IMG/VR virus record: IMGVR_UViG_3300025122_000066
Location: 1-36,675 of that record
DNA length: 36,675 bases
From: a virus
Reading direction: 5' to 3' (one strand)
A model generated the notes under the pieces. It did no database searches and was not told the origin of the DNA. It saw only the letters and a list, made by a program, of their open reading frames with translations. The first letter of the stretch is position 1; each line of letters begins with the position of its first letter. A program made the position numbers and the translations under genes. Shown here piece by piece: positions 24,990-33,238 of this stretch.

Positions 24990-26018
24990 ATGAAAGATGC
25001 CCTGCACCGGTTCCAGACGTTTTTAATTGAAAGCGAAGGGCTCAATATGGAAGTGGCGCGAGAAGCGATTGAAAATGAGGGGTATGAATATGTGGAGAAA
25101 GGAAACGTTCTCAAGGTATTAGACGATAACCGACAGGATGCTCGTGACAAGCTAGAAGGCATCCTAACGCGTTTTGGATTTATACACAATCCCCTAATTG
25201 GCGGAAGCCTCGGTCGTCTTGAAATAAAAGATCGTGTTCGCGGCAATGTGTTTATTCTTTTTAAACCTAAGAGTCGCACCCGAGCCGCCGACGTCGGCAA
25301 GGAGTTCGAAGACCGGCTCGCAGCTGCAATGAATAACTTTGGGATGGAAGCGCTTACCGCCGGTTACGGACACGGCTCCGACCTTACCATTACTGGCGAC
25401 AAACAGACCATAACTGTTGAAGTAAAGACTGCTCTTTCGGCGGATTTTGGACAATTTCGAGTGCAATACAATAGCAGACTGGGTACGTGGGAACCTCGCC
25501 GCACGGCGCAGTACGTGAAAAACGAGCACATATTTACCCCCCTCTTCGATGAGTTACTGAGGGATTACTTAAATAAGTATTGCATACTCCCTCTAGGCGC
25601 CGCGCGCCTCAATCAAGACGGAAATGGAAAGATATTTGGACTGAAGGCATCCCTAACGACGGGCGATCTCAAACGTGAGCTTCAAGCTGCATGGTTTGCA
25701 GGTAAAACCGACTACAAGACGGGGTTTGAATTCTCACGTATTGCCAACTACTACTCCGACAAGGGAGATCAATATATTCAGATTGGGAGTCGAGGGCTTT
25801 ATGCGCTCACCGACAAAGCCGCTCTGAATTTGGGCGTTCCTCTTTTTGCGGACAGCGGGCTTAGTGCCTACATAAGATTCAGGTTGAAGCCCAGCGTGAG
25901 TGAGAATAGCAGCACCAGCTTTACTGCGGCAATTAAGATTAAAGGGCGCCTGCAAAGCTCCCCCATTACACTCACCGATGCAGAAGATATTGAAAAATTA
26001 AAAGCATTATTAGCTTGA
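24990..26018 (+). CDS. PD-(D/E)XK-like nuclease candidate next to Dam
   Basis: A 342-residue protein starting at ATG 24990, six bases after the dam stop codon (an in-frame GTG at 24981 is an alternative overlapping that stop). The central part looks like a restriction-endonuclease fold: KEFEDRLAAAM (E106 region), HGSDLTITGD (D131), then ITVEVKT (E144-V-K146), the usual E...D...ExK order. The N-terminal ~90 residues are helical and basic, and resemble short DNA-binding modules. The C-terminal half has a FGQFRVQY strand and many beta strands. It could be the cutting partner of the methylase, a host-DNA degrading enzyme or a recombination nuclease. The fold call is by eye. Confidence 0.55.
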   Translation: MKDALHRFQTFLIESEGLNMEVAREAIENEGYEYVEKGNVLKVLDDNRQDARDKLEGILTRFGFIHNPLIGGSLGRLEIKDRVRGNVFILFKPKSRTRAADVGKEFEDRLAAAMNNFGMEALTAGYGHGSDLTITGDKQTITVEVKTALSADFGQFRVQYNSRLGTWEPRRTAQYVKNEHIFTPLFDELLRDYLNKYCILPLGAARLNQDGNGKIFGLKASLTTGDLKRELQAAWFAGKTDYKTGFEFSRIANYYSDKGDQYIQIGSRGLYALTDKAALNLGVPLFADSGLSAYIRFRLKPSVSENSSTSFTAAIKIKGRLQSSPITLTDAEDIEKLKALLA

Positions 26019-26043
26019 TTTGATCCCACGAATATGCTATATT
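26015..26043 (+). promoter_or_regulatory. sigma70-type promoter upstream of small membrane protein and uvsX
   Basis: TTGATT (26015-26020), a 17-base spacer, and TATATT (26038-26043) preceded by TGC, an extended -10. The -35 overlaps the stop codon of the nuclease-like gene. It would drive the 41-residue gene and uvsX as an early or middle unit. Confidence 0.65.
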
Positions 26044-26077
26044 AAGAGTGTTAGAGAATCGTATTTTAGGAGAAAAC

Positions 26078-26203
26078 ATGGAGTTACTACCAGCCCTGGC
26101 GTTTTTTATAGGTGCGTCTTATTTGGTGTACCGGCTACGCAAGTTGGATATAGAAATCAACAAGCTTAAAAAGAAACTAGGGGAGCGTAATGGCAAGGAA
26201 TAA
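26078..26203 (+). CDS. 41-residue single-pass membrane protein
   Basis: A small gene with AGGAGAAAAC just before ATG 26078 and its own upstream promoter. Residues 3-18 (LLPALAFFIGASYLVY) form one hydrophobic segment. The rest, RLRKLDIEINKLKKKLGERN, is a basic amphipathic helix likely in the cytoplasm or a short coiled coil. It overlaps the start of uvsX by 14 bases, so translation is coupled. The hydrophobic N-terminus and positive tail resemble phage inhibitors or membrane-anchored adaptors, but no family can be named. Confidence 0.65.
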   Translation: MELLPALAFFIGASYLVYRLRKLDIEINKLKKKLGERNGKE

Positions 26204-27302
26204 ATCTACCGCAGGAAAGGTTTCAATTGGGGACCTTCGAAGCTTAATTAATAAGACTTCCGGGATGGAAGTCGCCTATAATCTTAAGGATGAAAATCCT
26301 ACCGAAGTCAAGGAGTGGATCCCTACGGGCTCGCGGTGGCTCAATAGTATTATTTGCCGCGGCAAGCTAGCTGGTATTCCCGTTGGAAAGATTTCAGAGA
26401 TTGCCGGATTGGAAGCAACTGGCAAGTCATTTATGGCAGCTCAAATAGCTGGAAACGCGCAGAAGTTGGGTATGACCGTGGTCTACATGGATGCCGAGTC
26501 GGCGATCGATCCCTCGTTCTTAGAGCGCGCGGGGTGCGATCTAGACGAACTTATTTATGTTCAGGTGCAATCTGTCGAGCAAGTGCTTGAAACTATTGAA
26601 AGTATTCTTAATAGTGGAGCGTTGAGAACCCTGTTTATTTGGGATTCGCTCGCCCTTACGCCGTCCGTTTCTGATGTAGAGGGTGATTTCAACCCTCAAT
26701 CGTCGATGGCAGTGAAAGCACGCATCCTCGCGAAGGGGATGTCGAAGCTGACTATTCCCATCGCCAACTCACAATCTATATTTCTCGTCCTTAACCAGCT
26801 TAAGACGAACATTACACGCTTCCCCGCCGAGGCGATGACGACCCCATACGTCACGCCGGGTGGGAAGGCTATGATTTATGCTTACTCTCTGCGTATCTGG
26901 TTGACCGGTCGCAAGGCGAAGGCTAGCTTCGTCTTGGACGATAACGGATTCCGCATTGGCTCCGAGGTTAAAGTAAAACTTGAGAAGTCTCGCTTCGGCA
27001 CGCAAGGGCGCAACTGTGCGTTCAAGATTCTATGGGGCGAAGAGGTGGGAATTCAGGATGAAGAGTCCTGGTTTGAAGCCATCAAGGGCTCCGAGCGCAT
27101 CCGCCGAGCGGGTGCGTGGTATTCATTGGTTTATGAGGATGGCAGCGAAGAGAAGTTCATGGGCTCTCATTGGGTAGATAAGCTTCAGGACGAAAAATTC
27201 CGAAACCGTGTTCTTGAAATTATGGATGAAGAAATTATTATGAAGTTTGACAAGCGCCTGGGCGAGGCTGAAGATTTTTATACGCTCGAAGGCGAAGAGT
27301 AG
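26190..27302 (+). CDS. uvsX: UvsX-type recombinase (RecA family)
   Basis: A 370-residue RecA-like strand-exchange ATPase; T4 UvsX is 391. Walker A is GLEATGKS (residues 73-80), preceded by a GIPVGKISEIA strand. Walker B is LFIWDSLALT with D152. The loop after FNPQSSMAVKARILAKGMSK and a VLNQLKTNI strand correspond to the L1 region and motif 3. It promotes homologous pairing for recombination-dependent replication and repair. The ATG overlaps the end of the small membrane gene. It lies between gp32 and helicase genes, its usual working partners. A terminator and a new promoter follow. Confidence 0.95.
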   Translation: MARNKSTAGKVSIGDLRSLINKTSGMEVAYNLKDENPTEVKEWIPTGSRWLNSIICRGKLAGIPVGKISEIAGLEATGKSFMAAQIAGNAQKLGMTVVYMDAESAIDPSFLERAGCDLDELIYVQVQSVEQVLETIESILNSGALRTLFIWDSLALTPSVSDVEGDFNPQSSMAVKARILAKGMSKLTIPIANSQSIFLVLNQLKTNITRFPAEAMTTPYVTPGGKAMIYAYSLRIWLTGRKAKASFVLDDNGFRIGSEVKVKLEKSRFGTQGRNCAFKILWGEEVGIQDEESWFEAIKGSERIRRAGAWYSLVYEDGSEEKFMGSHWVDKLQDEKFRNRVLEIMDEEIIMKFDKRLGEAEDFYTLEGEE

Positions 27303-27314
27303 TCTACTTTTCTA

Positions 27315-27343
27315 TTGACATGAAGGCTCCTATGGGTTATACT
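27315..27343 (+). promoter_or_regulatory. near-consensus sigma70 promoter embedded in a terminator
   Basis: TTGACA (27315-27320), a 17-base spacer and TATACT (27338-27343); start expected near 27350. The -10 lies in the loop of the hairpin at 27326-27352. It would drive the deaminase, exonuclease, helicase and probably nrdJ block. Confidence 0.8.
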
Positions 27344-27356
27344 TATAGGAGCTTTT
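27326..27356 (+). terminator. intrinsic terminator of the uvsX transcript
   Basis: GCTCCTAT (27326-27333), an 11-base loop, and ATAGGAGC (27345-27352), then TTTT (27353-27356). The stem is eight perfect pairs. Transcripts from upstream contain both arms and can stop here; transcripts starting near 27350 lack the 5' arm and cannot. Confidence 0.7.
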
Positions 27357-27371
27357 GTTATTGGAGTTAAG

Positions 27372-27758
27372 GTGAATAAAAACACACGTTACATCTCTCT
27401 CGCAAAGAAGGTTGCAGAGCAGTCAGACTATGGAAAGTTTAGACACGGCGCCGTTCTTGTGAGGGGGAGTTCAGTAAGAAATATGGCATGCAATAAGCAT
27501 CGTCATTGTCATTTTGGAAAAAGATTTCGCGAAGCCCACAAGGGTAACGCCACACTACATGCCGAGCTGGGGGTAATCCTAGGGATGGACCGCGCCGTTA
27601 CACAGGGCGCCACCGTTTACACGGCACGAGTTAACAATGAAGGACAGCCGCGTATGAGCAAGCCATGCCCCATGTGCGAAAGCGCCATGCGTCACGTCGG
27701 AATACGACGCGTGGTATATACAGACCGACACGGAAGAATCGAGAGTATGAGACTATGA
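27372..27758 (+). CDS. CDA-superfamily zinc deaminase
   Basis: A 128-residue cytidine/deoxycytidylate deaminase-fold protein. It has the zinc signature H63-A-E65 and P98-C-P-M-C102, with E65 the proton shuttle. T4 dCMP deaminase is 193 residues with an extra zinc site; this one is a minimal core closer in size to cytidine or tRNA-type deaminases, so substrate is uncertain. The neighbouring nrdJ gene makes a nucleotide-pool role likely. GTG start at 27372 has GGAG (27363-27366) five bases ahead. Its stop codon overlaps the exonuclease start (ATGA). Confidence 0.85.
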   Translation: MNKNTRYISLAKKVAEQSDYGKFRHGAVLVRGSSVRNMACNKHRHCHFGKRFREAHKGNATLHAELGVILGMDRAVTQGATVYTARVNNEGQPRMSKPCPMCESAMRHVGIRRVVYTDRHGRIESMRL

Positions 27759-28735
27759 AAAGAGTAATGATTGTAGATGCCTTGAATATGTATTTTAGGG
27801 CTTACATCGTCGATCCTAGCCTGTCCACGAACGGACAGCCTATCGGGGGTCTAAAGGGCTTCTTGAAGATCTTACAGAAGCTCTCACGCGACCTGAAGCC
27901 CGATATGGTGGTCATTTGCTGGGATGGTCCGGGTGGCTCCCTCAAGCGGCGCCAGATTGTCAAGGAATACAAGCAGGGGCGCAAGCCGATTCGCCTCAAT
28001 CGTGAGACAAATTTGTCCGAGGATGAAGAACTACAAAATAAAGTGTGGCAGCAAACGCGGCTTCTCGACTACCTTAATCAACTACCGGTGGTTCAATATA
28101 TGTTTCCCGAGGTAGAAGCCGATGACGTCATCGCGTATGTTGCTCAGTCAGACCAGCTTCAAGGGTGGCAAAAGATTATTGTTTCTAGTGATAAAGACTT
28201 TTTACAGCTTTGTGACGAGGAGACTGTTTTATTTCGCCCCATCCAAAAGAAGGTGCATAACCAAAACAATGTGATAGAAGAATATGGGATCCACCCAAAG
28301 AATTTTGCTGCAGCCCGAGCTATCGCCGGCGATAAATCTGACAATCTCAAGGGGGTTCGAGGAGCGGGGTTGCCGACCATTAAAAAACGGCTCCCCTTCC
28401 TTGAAAAAAATAAAGAATTTTCTTTGAAAGAGATTATTGAGTATTGTCGGGAGTTTAGCCCAAATGACAAGAGAAGACCAAAATTTTATGAGGCAGTAAC
28501 GGCAAACGAGAACATAATTAGAATGAACTATCGACTCATGCAATTGTATAACCCGAGCCTCTCCAGACAAACACAAAAAAAGATTGACTACGGGTTTAAT
28601 AATTTTGCTTACGATTATAATAGAACCGAGTTCATTAAGATGATGATGCAGGATGGTTTTGGGACTTTTAACTGGACCGATCTTTATGCGATTATGAATC
28701 GAATCGCGGTTGATAAACCACTCCACAAAGAATAA
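27755..28735 (+). CDS. rnh: FEN-type 5'-3' exonuclease / RNase H-like (T4 Rnh family)
   Basis: A 326-residue flap/5' nuclease; T4 RNase H is 305. The start ATG at 27755 overlaps the deaminase stop; the frame is open upstream but that part lies within the deaminase. Acidic metal-binding residues are in place: D8 in the first strand (MIVDALN), EVEADDVIAY, SSDKDFLQL, and GDKSDNLKGVRGAG, the helix-hairpin-helix clamp. It removes RNA primers and 5' flaps on the lagging strand. This matters because the nearby family-A polymerase has no attached 5' nuclease. Confidence 0.93.
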   Translation: MKRVMIVDALNMYFRAYIVDPSLSTNGQPIGGLKGFLKILQKLSRDLKPDMVVICWDGPGGSLKRRQIVKEYKQGRKPIRLNRETNLSEDEELQNKVWQQTRLLDYLNQLPVVQYMFPEVEADDVIAYVAQSDQLQGWQKIIVSSDKDFLQLCDEETVLFRPIQKKVHNQNNVIEEYGIHPKNFAAARAIAGDKSDNLKGVRGAGLPTIKKRLPFLEKNKEFSLKEIIEYCREFSPNDKRRPKFYEAVTANENIIRMNYRLMQLYNPSLSRQTQKKIDYGFNNFAYDYNRTEFIKMMMQDGFGTFNWTDLYAIMNRIAVDKPLHKE

Positions 28736-28751
28736 AACAGAAGAAACACCA

Positions 28752-30125
28752 ATGGACTTTGCCGACACACATACAGATTTTTCCCGTTATGGAAAAGCGT
28801 TCCAAGAGCAACTGTGCATGGTTATTCTTGATGATCGCCCCTTTGCCGATCAAGTAGAAGAAGTACTCGATGTTAATTTTTTGGAGTTGAAATATTTGCG
28901 TCTTTTCGTTGATCAGGTTTTTTCCTATAGAAAAAAATACGGTGTCCATCCCAGTCGTCAAATTATGGCAACCCTATTGAGGGCTGGCATCGATGATTCT
29001 AGTCCATTGACGCAGCAGCAAGTACGTGAATATTATGCGCGTGTCATGAGCGCGAGTCCACAAAATGCCGAGTATATAAAGGACACAACTTTAGATTTCT
29101 GTCGCAAACAGAATCTGAAATCTGCCATGATTAAGTCCATCGGACTTTTACAATCTTCTTCCTTTGATGAGATATCCAAAGTAATTAATGATTCTCTTAA
29201 GCTCGGCGCCGATAATACCGAAGGGTACGATTGGAAGAAAGACTTCGAAGAGAGGTTCAAGCCTAAATTTAGAAACCCGGTATCCACCGGCTGGCATCTT
29301 ATCGATAATATTTGTGAAGGCGGTTTAGGACAGAAAGAACTGGGGGTGGTAATTGCTCCTACGGGCGTCGGAAAATCTATGGCTTTGGTGCATTTAGGGG
29401 CAGCCGCTTTGAAGCACGGACTCACGGTGGTACACTATACTTTTGAATTACAGGACACCGTGATAGGGTCACGTTACGATAGCTGCATTACCAAAATTCC
29501 TTTATTCAATTTGCCGTCCTTTAAAGAAAAAATATATGAAGACGTCCAGGACATTGAGGGGCGTCTTATTATTAAAGAATATCCCACCAAGTCCGCCACA
29601 ACTCAAACCTTAAAAAATCATCTGGAAAAGCTCAGAATGAAGGAAATAAAGGTTGATATGATTATTGTAGATTATGCTGATCTTTTAAAGCCCATTGTAT
29701 ATCAAAGAGAGAAAAGAAATGAGTTGGAATCTATTTATGAAGAGCTGCGTGGTTTGGCTCAGGAGTATAAGTGCCCTGTGTGGACAGCTTCCCAAACCAA
29801 CAGGTCCGGACTAAATGCCGAAGTGGTCACCATGGAATCAATTTCTGAAGCATTTAACAAGTGTTTTGTGTCAGATTTTATTTTTTCTATCTCCCGAACC
29901 CCAGAAGATAAACTAGGAAATACGGGACGCATGTTCGTGGCAAAGAATCGAAATGGTCCCGATGGCATGGTGTTTCCCTTGTTTATGGATACGTCGAATG
30001 TTTCCATTAAAGTCTTGGAGGCATTATCGTCCGGAGAAGGGGAAGAGGGGATCGTCAAATCGCAAAAGCAAAAATTGGCGGAGAGATATCAAAAGTTCAA
30101 GAAGAATAAAAATGGAGGCGGCTAA
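28752..30125 (+). CDS. 41: replicative DNA helicase (DnaB-like, T4 gp41 type)
   Basis: A 457-residue protein starting at ATG 28752 (MDFADTHTDF). An open frame goes back to a TTG at 28710, but that would overlap the exonuclease and has no better site. The C-terminal RecA-like domain has Walker A APTGVGKS (202-209), a VVHYTFELQD strand with the catalytic Glu, Walker B IIVDYADLL, and a SISEAFNKCFVSDF segment. T4 gp41 is 475 residues. The N-terminal ~150 residues are the smaller interaction domain. It unwinds the lagging strand template as a hexamer. A loader (gp59) and primase (gp61) are not in this window. Confidence 0.92.
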   Translation: MDFADTHTDFSRYGKAFQEQLCMVILDDRPFADQVEEVLDVNFLELKYLRLFVDQVFSYRKKYGVHPSRQIMATLLRAGIDDSSPLTQQQVREYYARVMSASPQNAEYIKDTTLDFCRKQNLKSAMIKSIGLLQSSSFDEISKVINDSLKLGADNTEGYDWKKDFEERFKPKFRNPVSTGWHLIDNICEGGLGQKELGVVIAPTGVGKSMALVHLGAAALKHGLTVVHYTFELQDTVIGSRYDSCITKIPLFNLPSFKEKIYEDVQDIEGRLIIKEYPTKSATTQTLKNHLEKLRMKEIKVDMIIVDYADLLKPIVYQREKRNELESIYEELRGLAQEYKCPVWTASQTNRSGLNAEVVTMESISEAFNKCFVSDFIFSISRTPEDKLGNTGRMFVAKNRNGPDGMVFPLFMDTSNVSIKVLEALSSGEGEEGIVKSQKQKLAERYQKFKKNKNGGG

Positions 30126-30127
30126 AA

Positions 30128-32560
30128 ATGTATAGCGATGAAGAGGTTAGAGGAGCAACCCGCGCTTATTTTGATGGAGACGATCTTGCCACTAATGTTT
30201 TTATGACGAAATATTGCATGCGCAATAAGGAGGGGGAGTTTGTGGAAAAAACCCCCGATGATATGCATAAACGTCTTGCTGCGGAGTTTGCGCGGATCGA
30301 AGCTAGCTTCTCCGGAGCCTCTACCCCCCATCTCACTAAAGAAGAAATTTACTCCTATCTTAAAGAGTTCAAGTATATTGTTCCACAGGGGTCCCCCATG
30401 ATGGGAATAGGAAATAATTATGTTAATGTCTCTCTTTCAAATTGCGTGGTTGTGGAATCACCCGACGATAATATTTCTTCAATCATGGACGCCGGCAAGC
30501 ATCTTGCTAATTTATTTAAGCGCCGGTGCGGCGTCGGTGTTGACATATCTAATTTGCGCCCCGAGGACGCCCCCGTAAACAACTCTGCGCGTACTACTAC
30601 GGGAGCATGGTCATTCGCAGATTTTTATTCGTACGTTTGCCGGATGATAGGACAAAACGGTCGCCGCGGCGCGCTGATGATATCGATGGATGTGCGCCAT
30701 CCCGATATTGAAAAATTTATTGCTATGAAGCACGATCTTACAAAAGTGACGGGAGCAAATATCTCCTTGAAGATTACTGATGATTTTATGCGCGCCGTTG
30801 AAAATCAACAACAATATGAACTTCGATTTCCAGTAGAGGCACAGAATCCCCAGTTTACTAAGCTGGTTGATGCATGTGCCCTCTGGGATTTAATTATAGC
30901 ATCTGCCACCACTACAGCGGAACCGGGGCTGCTCATGTGGGATAACATCAGAAATAATCTTCCGGCTGAGAGCTACGCTGATGTCGGCTTTAAAACTATT
31001 TGCACCAATCCGTGTGGAGAAATACCGCTCTCCGCCTACGATAGTTGCCGCCTTATATCTTTAAACCTAAAGCACCTCGTCAAGAATTCTTTTAGTGATA
31101 AAGCATGTTTTGATTTTAATAAACTAAAAGAAGTGGCTGCGATAGGCATGCGCTTATCGGATAATTTGGTAGAGTTAGAAATAGAAAAACTTCAGAATAT
31201 TCTTCAGGTAGCCGACACTCTCGATGAAAAGAATTTATGGGCGCGACTTTTAGAGGCGTGTAAAAACGGTCGCCGAACGGGACTTGGGACCCACGGGCTT
31301 GCAGATGCCGTTGCTCGATTAAATTTGCGCTACGATTCCAAGGAGGCTATCGCAATTATTCAACAAATTTACGAGACCATACGCGATACGGCATATCAGG
31401 AAAGCGTGTTTCTCGCTCAGGAGCGCGGTGTTTTTCCTGTATTTGATTGGGCGAAAGAGGAAGATAACGATTTTATTAAGCGCCTTCCGCTCGATATTCA
31501 AGAGGCAATCGCAACCCATGGGCGCCGTAATATTTCTATTTTAACAAATGCCCCAACCGGTTCTGTATCTATTATGTCTCAAACGAGTTCTGGATTGGAA
31601 CCCGTCTTCCGTAATTCTTACATTCGTCGACGTAAGCTGTCCCACAACGAACAACACTTAGAAGCAGACTATACAGACGATTTGGGAGATAAATGGATAG
31701 AATATACAGTCTTTCATCACAACGCTCAAGAATGGTTGGATACTTGGGCAACTGATTTAGATGCGTCTCTTCCTGATTATTTTGTAGAGTCTAACGCTAT
31801 AGATGGTAACTGTCGAATTGCCGTTCAGGCAGCCATTCAGAAAAGTATTGATCATTCTATCAGCTCAACAATTAATTTACCAAAGGGAACATCTGCGGCT
31901 ACCGTTGGAGATTTATATTTCCAGGGATGGAAATTGGGGCTTAAAGGGGTCACCGTGTATGTAGAGGGATCTCGGTCCGGTGTGCTTCTATCTTCCGATC
32001 GCCTGGATGGGGGCTTCCCCCAGTATCGTGCACCTCGGCGTCCTATCGAATTACCATGTAATATCCACCACACCACCATTCAAGGGGAGAGGTGGGCAAT
32101 CTTGGTTGGTCTGATGGACGGCATGCCCTACGAAGTTATGGGAGGGTTGGCTAATCTTATTGAGATTCCCAAGCGATACACAGAAGGCATTTTGGTGAAA
32201 AATCCCCGCAAGACAATGAACTCTATCTATGATTTAAAGATAGGGCGTAATGGTGATAGTATAGTAGTACGAGATTTGGTGCGCGCGTTTGATAATCCCA
32301 ACCACTCTGCGTTTACACGCATGATGTCATTGGGACTACGACACGGCGCGAGTGTGCAATATGTTGTTGAACAAATGCAAAAAGACAAAGACTCAGATAT
32401 GTTTAGTTTTGTACGCTGCGTGGCTAGAATATTGAAAAACTATATCAAGGATGGCACCGAGGTTACCGAAAAAACATGTGGTGAGTGCGGGCAAGACGGG
32501 CTCGTGTATCTGGAGGGGTGTGCAACCTGTAAGGCATGCGGCTTTGCAAAGTGTGGTTAA
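30128..32560 (+). CDS. nrdJ: class II (adenosylcobalamin-dependent) ribonucleotide reductase
   Basis: An 810-residue reductase that converts ribonucleotides to deoxyribonucleotides. GGAGG (30114-30118) precedes the ATG. C106 and C307 are the redox pair. N294-P-C296-G-E298 is the catalytic block with the thiyl cysteine C296. Residues with NAPTGSVSIMSQTSSGLEPV form the conserved phosphate loop typical of NrdJ. The C-terminal cysteines, CGECGQ...CATCKACGFAKCG, provide the electron relay and probably a zinc ribbon. No small-subunit (NrdB) gene is adjacent, in keeping with class II. Class II depends on vitamin B12 supplied by the host and does not need oxygen or iron, unlike T4 NrdA/NrdB. Confidence 0.93.
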   Translation: MYSDEEVRGATRAYFDGDDLATNVFMTKYCMRNKEGEFVEKTPDDMHKRLAAEFARIEASFSGASTPHLTKEEIYSYLKEFKYIVPQGSPMMGIGNNYVNVSLSNCVVVESPDDNISSIMDAGKHLANLFKRRCGVGVDISNLRPEDAPVNNSARTTTGAWSFADFYSYVCRMIGQNGRRGALMISMDVRHPDIEKFIAMKHDLTKVTGANISLKITDDFMRAVENQQQYELRFPVEAQNPQFTKLVDACALWDLIIASATTTAEPGLLMWDNIRNNLPAESYADVGFKTICTNPCGEIPLSAYDSCRLISLNLKHLVKNSFSDKACFDFNKLKEVAAIGMRLSDNLVELEIEKLQNILQVADTLDEKNLWARLLEACKNGRRTGLGTHGLADAVARLNLRYDSKEAIAIIQQIYETIRDTAYQESVFLAQERGVFPVFDWAKEEDNDFIKRLPLDIQEAIATHGRRNISILTNAPTGSVSIMSQTSSGLEPVFRNSYIRRRKLSHNEQHLEADYTDDLGDKWIEYTVFHHNAQEWLDTWATDLDASLPDYFVESNAIDGNCRIAVQAAIQKSIDHSISSTINLPKGTSAATVGDLYFQGWKLGLKGVTVYVEGSRSGVLLSSDRLDGGFPQYRAPRRPIELPCNIHHTTIQGERWAILVGLMDGMPYEVMGGLANLIEIPKRYTEGILVKNPRKTMNSIYDLKIGRNGDSIVVRDLVRAFDNPNHSAFTRMMSLGLRHGASVQYVVEQMQKDKDSDMFSFVRCVARILKNYIKDGTEVTEKTCGECGQDGLVYLEGCATCKACGFAKCG

Positions 32561-32563
32561 GGT

Positions 32564-32941
32564 ATGGCGTATTCAAAAAAAGTTTTAGATCATTTCGAAA
32601 ACCCACGTAACGTGGGATCTCTTGACAAAGAGGACTCTACCGTAGGTACTGGCATCGTGGGCGCCCCAGAGTGCGGCGATGTTATGCAACTACAAATTAA
32701 AGTAGATGGTTGTGGATGCATCCAGGACGCAAAGTTTAAAACTTTTGGGTGTGGATCCGCAATCGCCGCCTCTTCGCTTGCGACCGAGCGTCTGAAGGGG
32801 CTAACACTGAAAGAAGCTAACGACATTAAAAACACTGAAATTGTGGAAGAGCTTTCGTTGCCTCCCGTTAAGGTTCATTGTTCGGTCCTTGCAGAAGAGG
32901 CGATAAAAGCAGCAATTAAAGATTTGGAGAAAAAGAAATGA
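32564..32941 (+). CDS. iscU: IscU-type iron-sulfur cluster scaffold protein
   Basis: A 125-residue protein very similar to bacterial IscU. It starts MAYSKKVLDHFENPRNVGS and keeps every functional residue at E. coli numbering: C37, D39, C63, H105 and C106, plus the HscA-binding motif LPPVK (99-103). It lacks the NifU C-terminal domain. IscU builds [2Fe-2S] clusters with IscS and hands them on via HscA/HscB. Those partners are not present, so it would work with the host ISC machinery. Two extra cysteines, C50 and C52, occur in the turn after the second strand. It sits three bases after nrdJ and overlaps the next gene by ATGA. Confidence 0.95.
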   Translation: MAYSKKVLDHFENPRNVGSLDKEDSTVGTGIVGAPECGDVMQLQIKVDGCGCIQDAKFKTFGCGSAIAASSLATERLKGLTLKEANDIKNTEIVEELSLPPVKVHCSVLAEEAIKAAIKDLEKKK

Positions 32942-33231
32942 TATTTGCACCCTTAGCAAAAAATATAGCTATTGAGTTTATAAAAAAAGAAGAGGAACAG
33001 CAAGCAATTTTGTTGCCCTCAGACTACCGCCCTACAGACGCACCCTACGAGATAGTACGCGTGGCTCCTCATGGAGCTGGTGACGCGTGTGATCAGGAGT
33101 GGAATCCCGGCGAATTGCTGGTGGTAGAAGCTCACATGATTCGGCAGTTCGAATTTGAGGGAAGCCCCTATCACACCATAGGAGAAAATTATGTGGTGGG
33201 GTGGTTTTACGATGAGCCCACGGAAGACTAA
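32938..33231 (+). CDS. GroES/gp31-like co-chaperonin
   Basis: A 97-residue protein with the Cpn10 layout: FAPLAKNIAIEF as first strand, a mobile loop-like segment with AILLPSD, YEIVRVAPHGAGDAC, then a WNPGELLVVEAHMIRQF pair and a closing strand GENYVVGWF. GroES shows IRPLHDRVIV, mobile loop, GxVxAVGxG, GDxV and ILAIV in the same order. T4 gp31 replaces GroES for folding gp23. The same role is plausible for the 610-residue capsid protein here. Overlap with IscU (ATGA) implies coupled expression. Primary-sequence identity is low, so the fold needs checking. Confidence 0.6.
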   Translation: MIFAPLAKNIAIEFIKKEEEQQAILLPSDYRPTDAPYEIVRVAPHGAGDACDQEWNPGELLVVEAHMIRQFEFEGSPYHTIGENYVVGWFYDEPTED

Positions 33232-33238
33232 TTACAAC

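Noticed and set aside
28229-28768. 179-codon minus-strand frame opposite the exonuclease
   Set aside because: Entirely antisense to a convincing FEN-type gene; no recognisable domain and no promoter.
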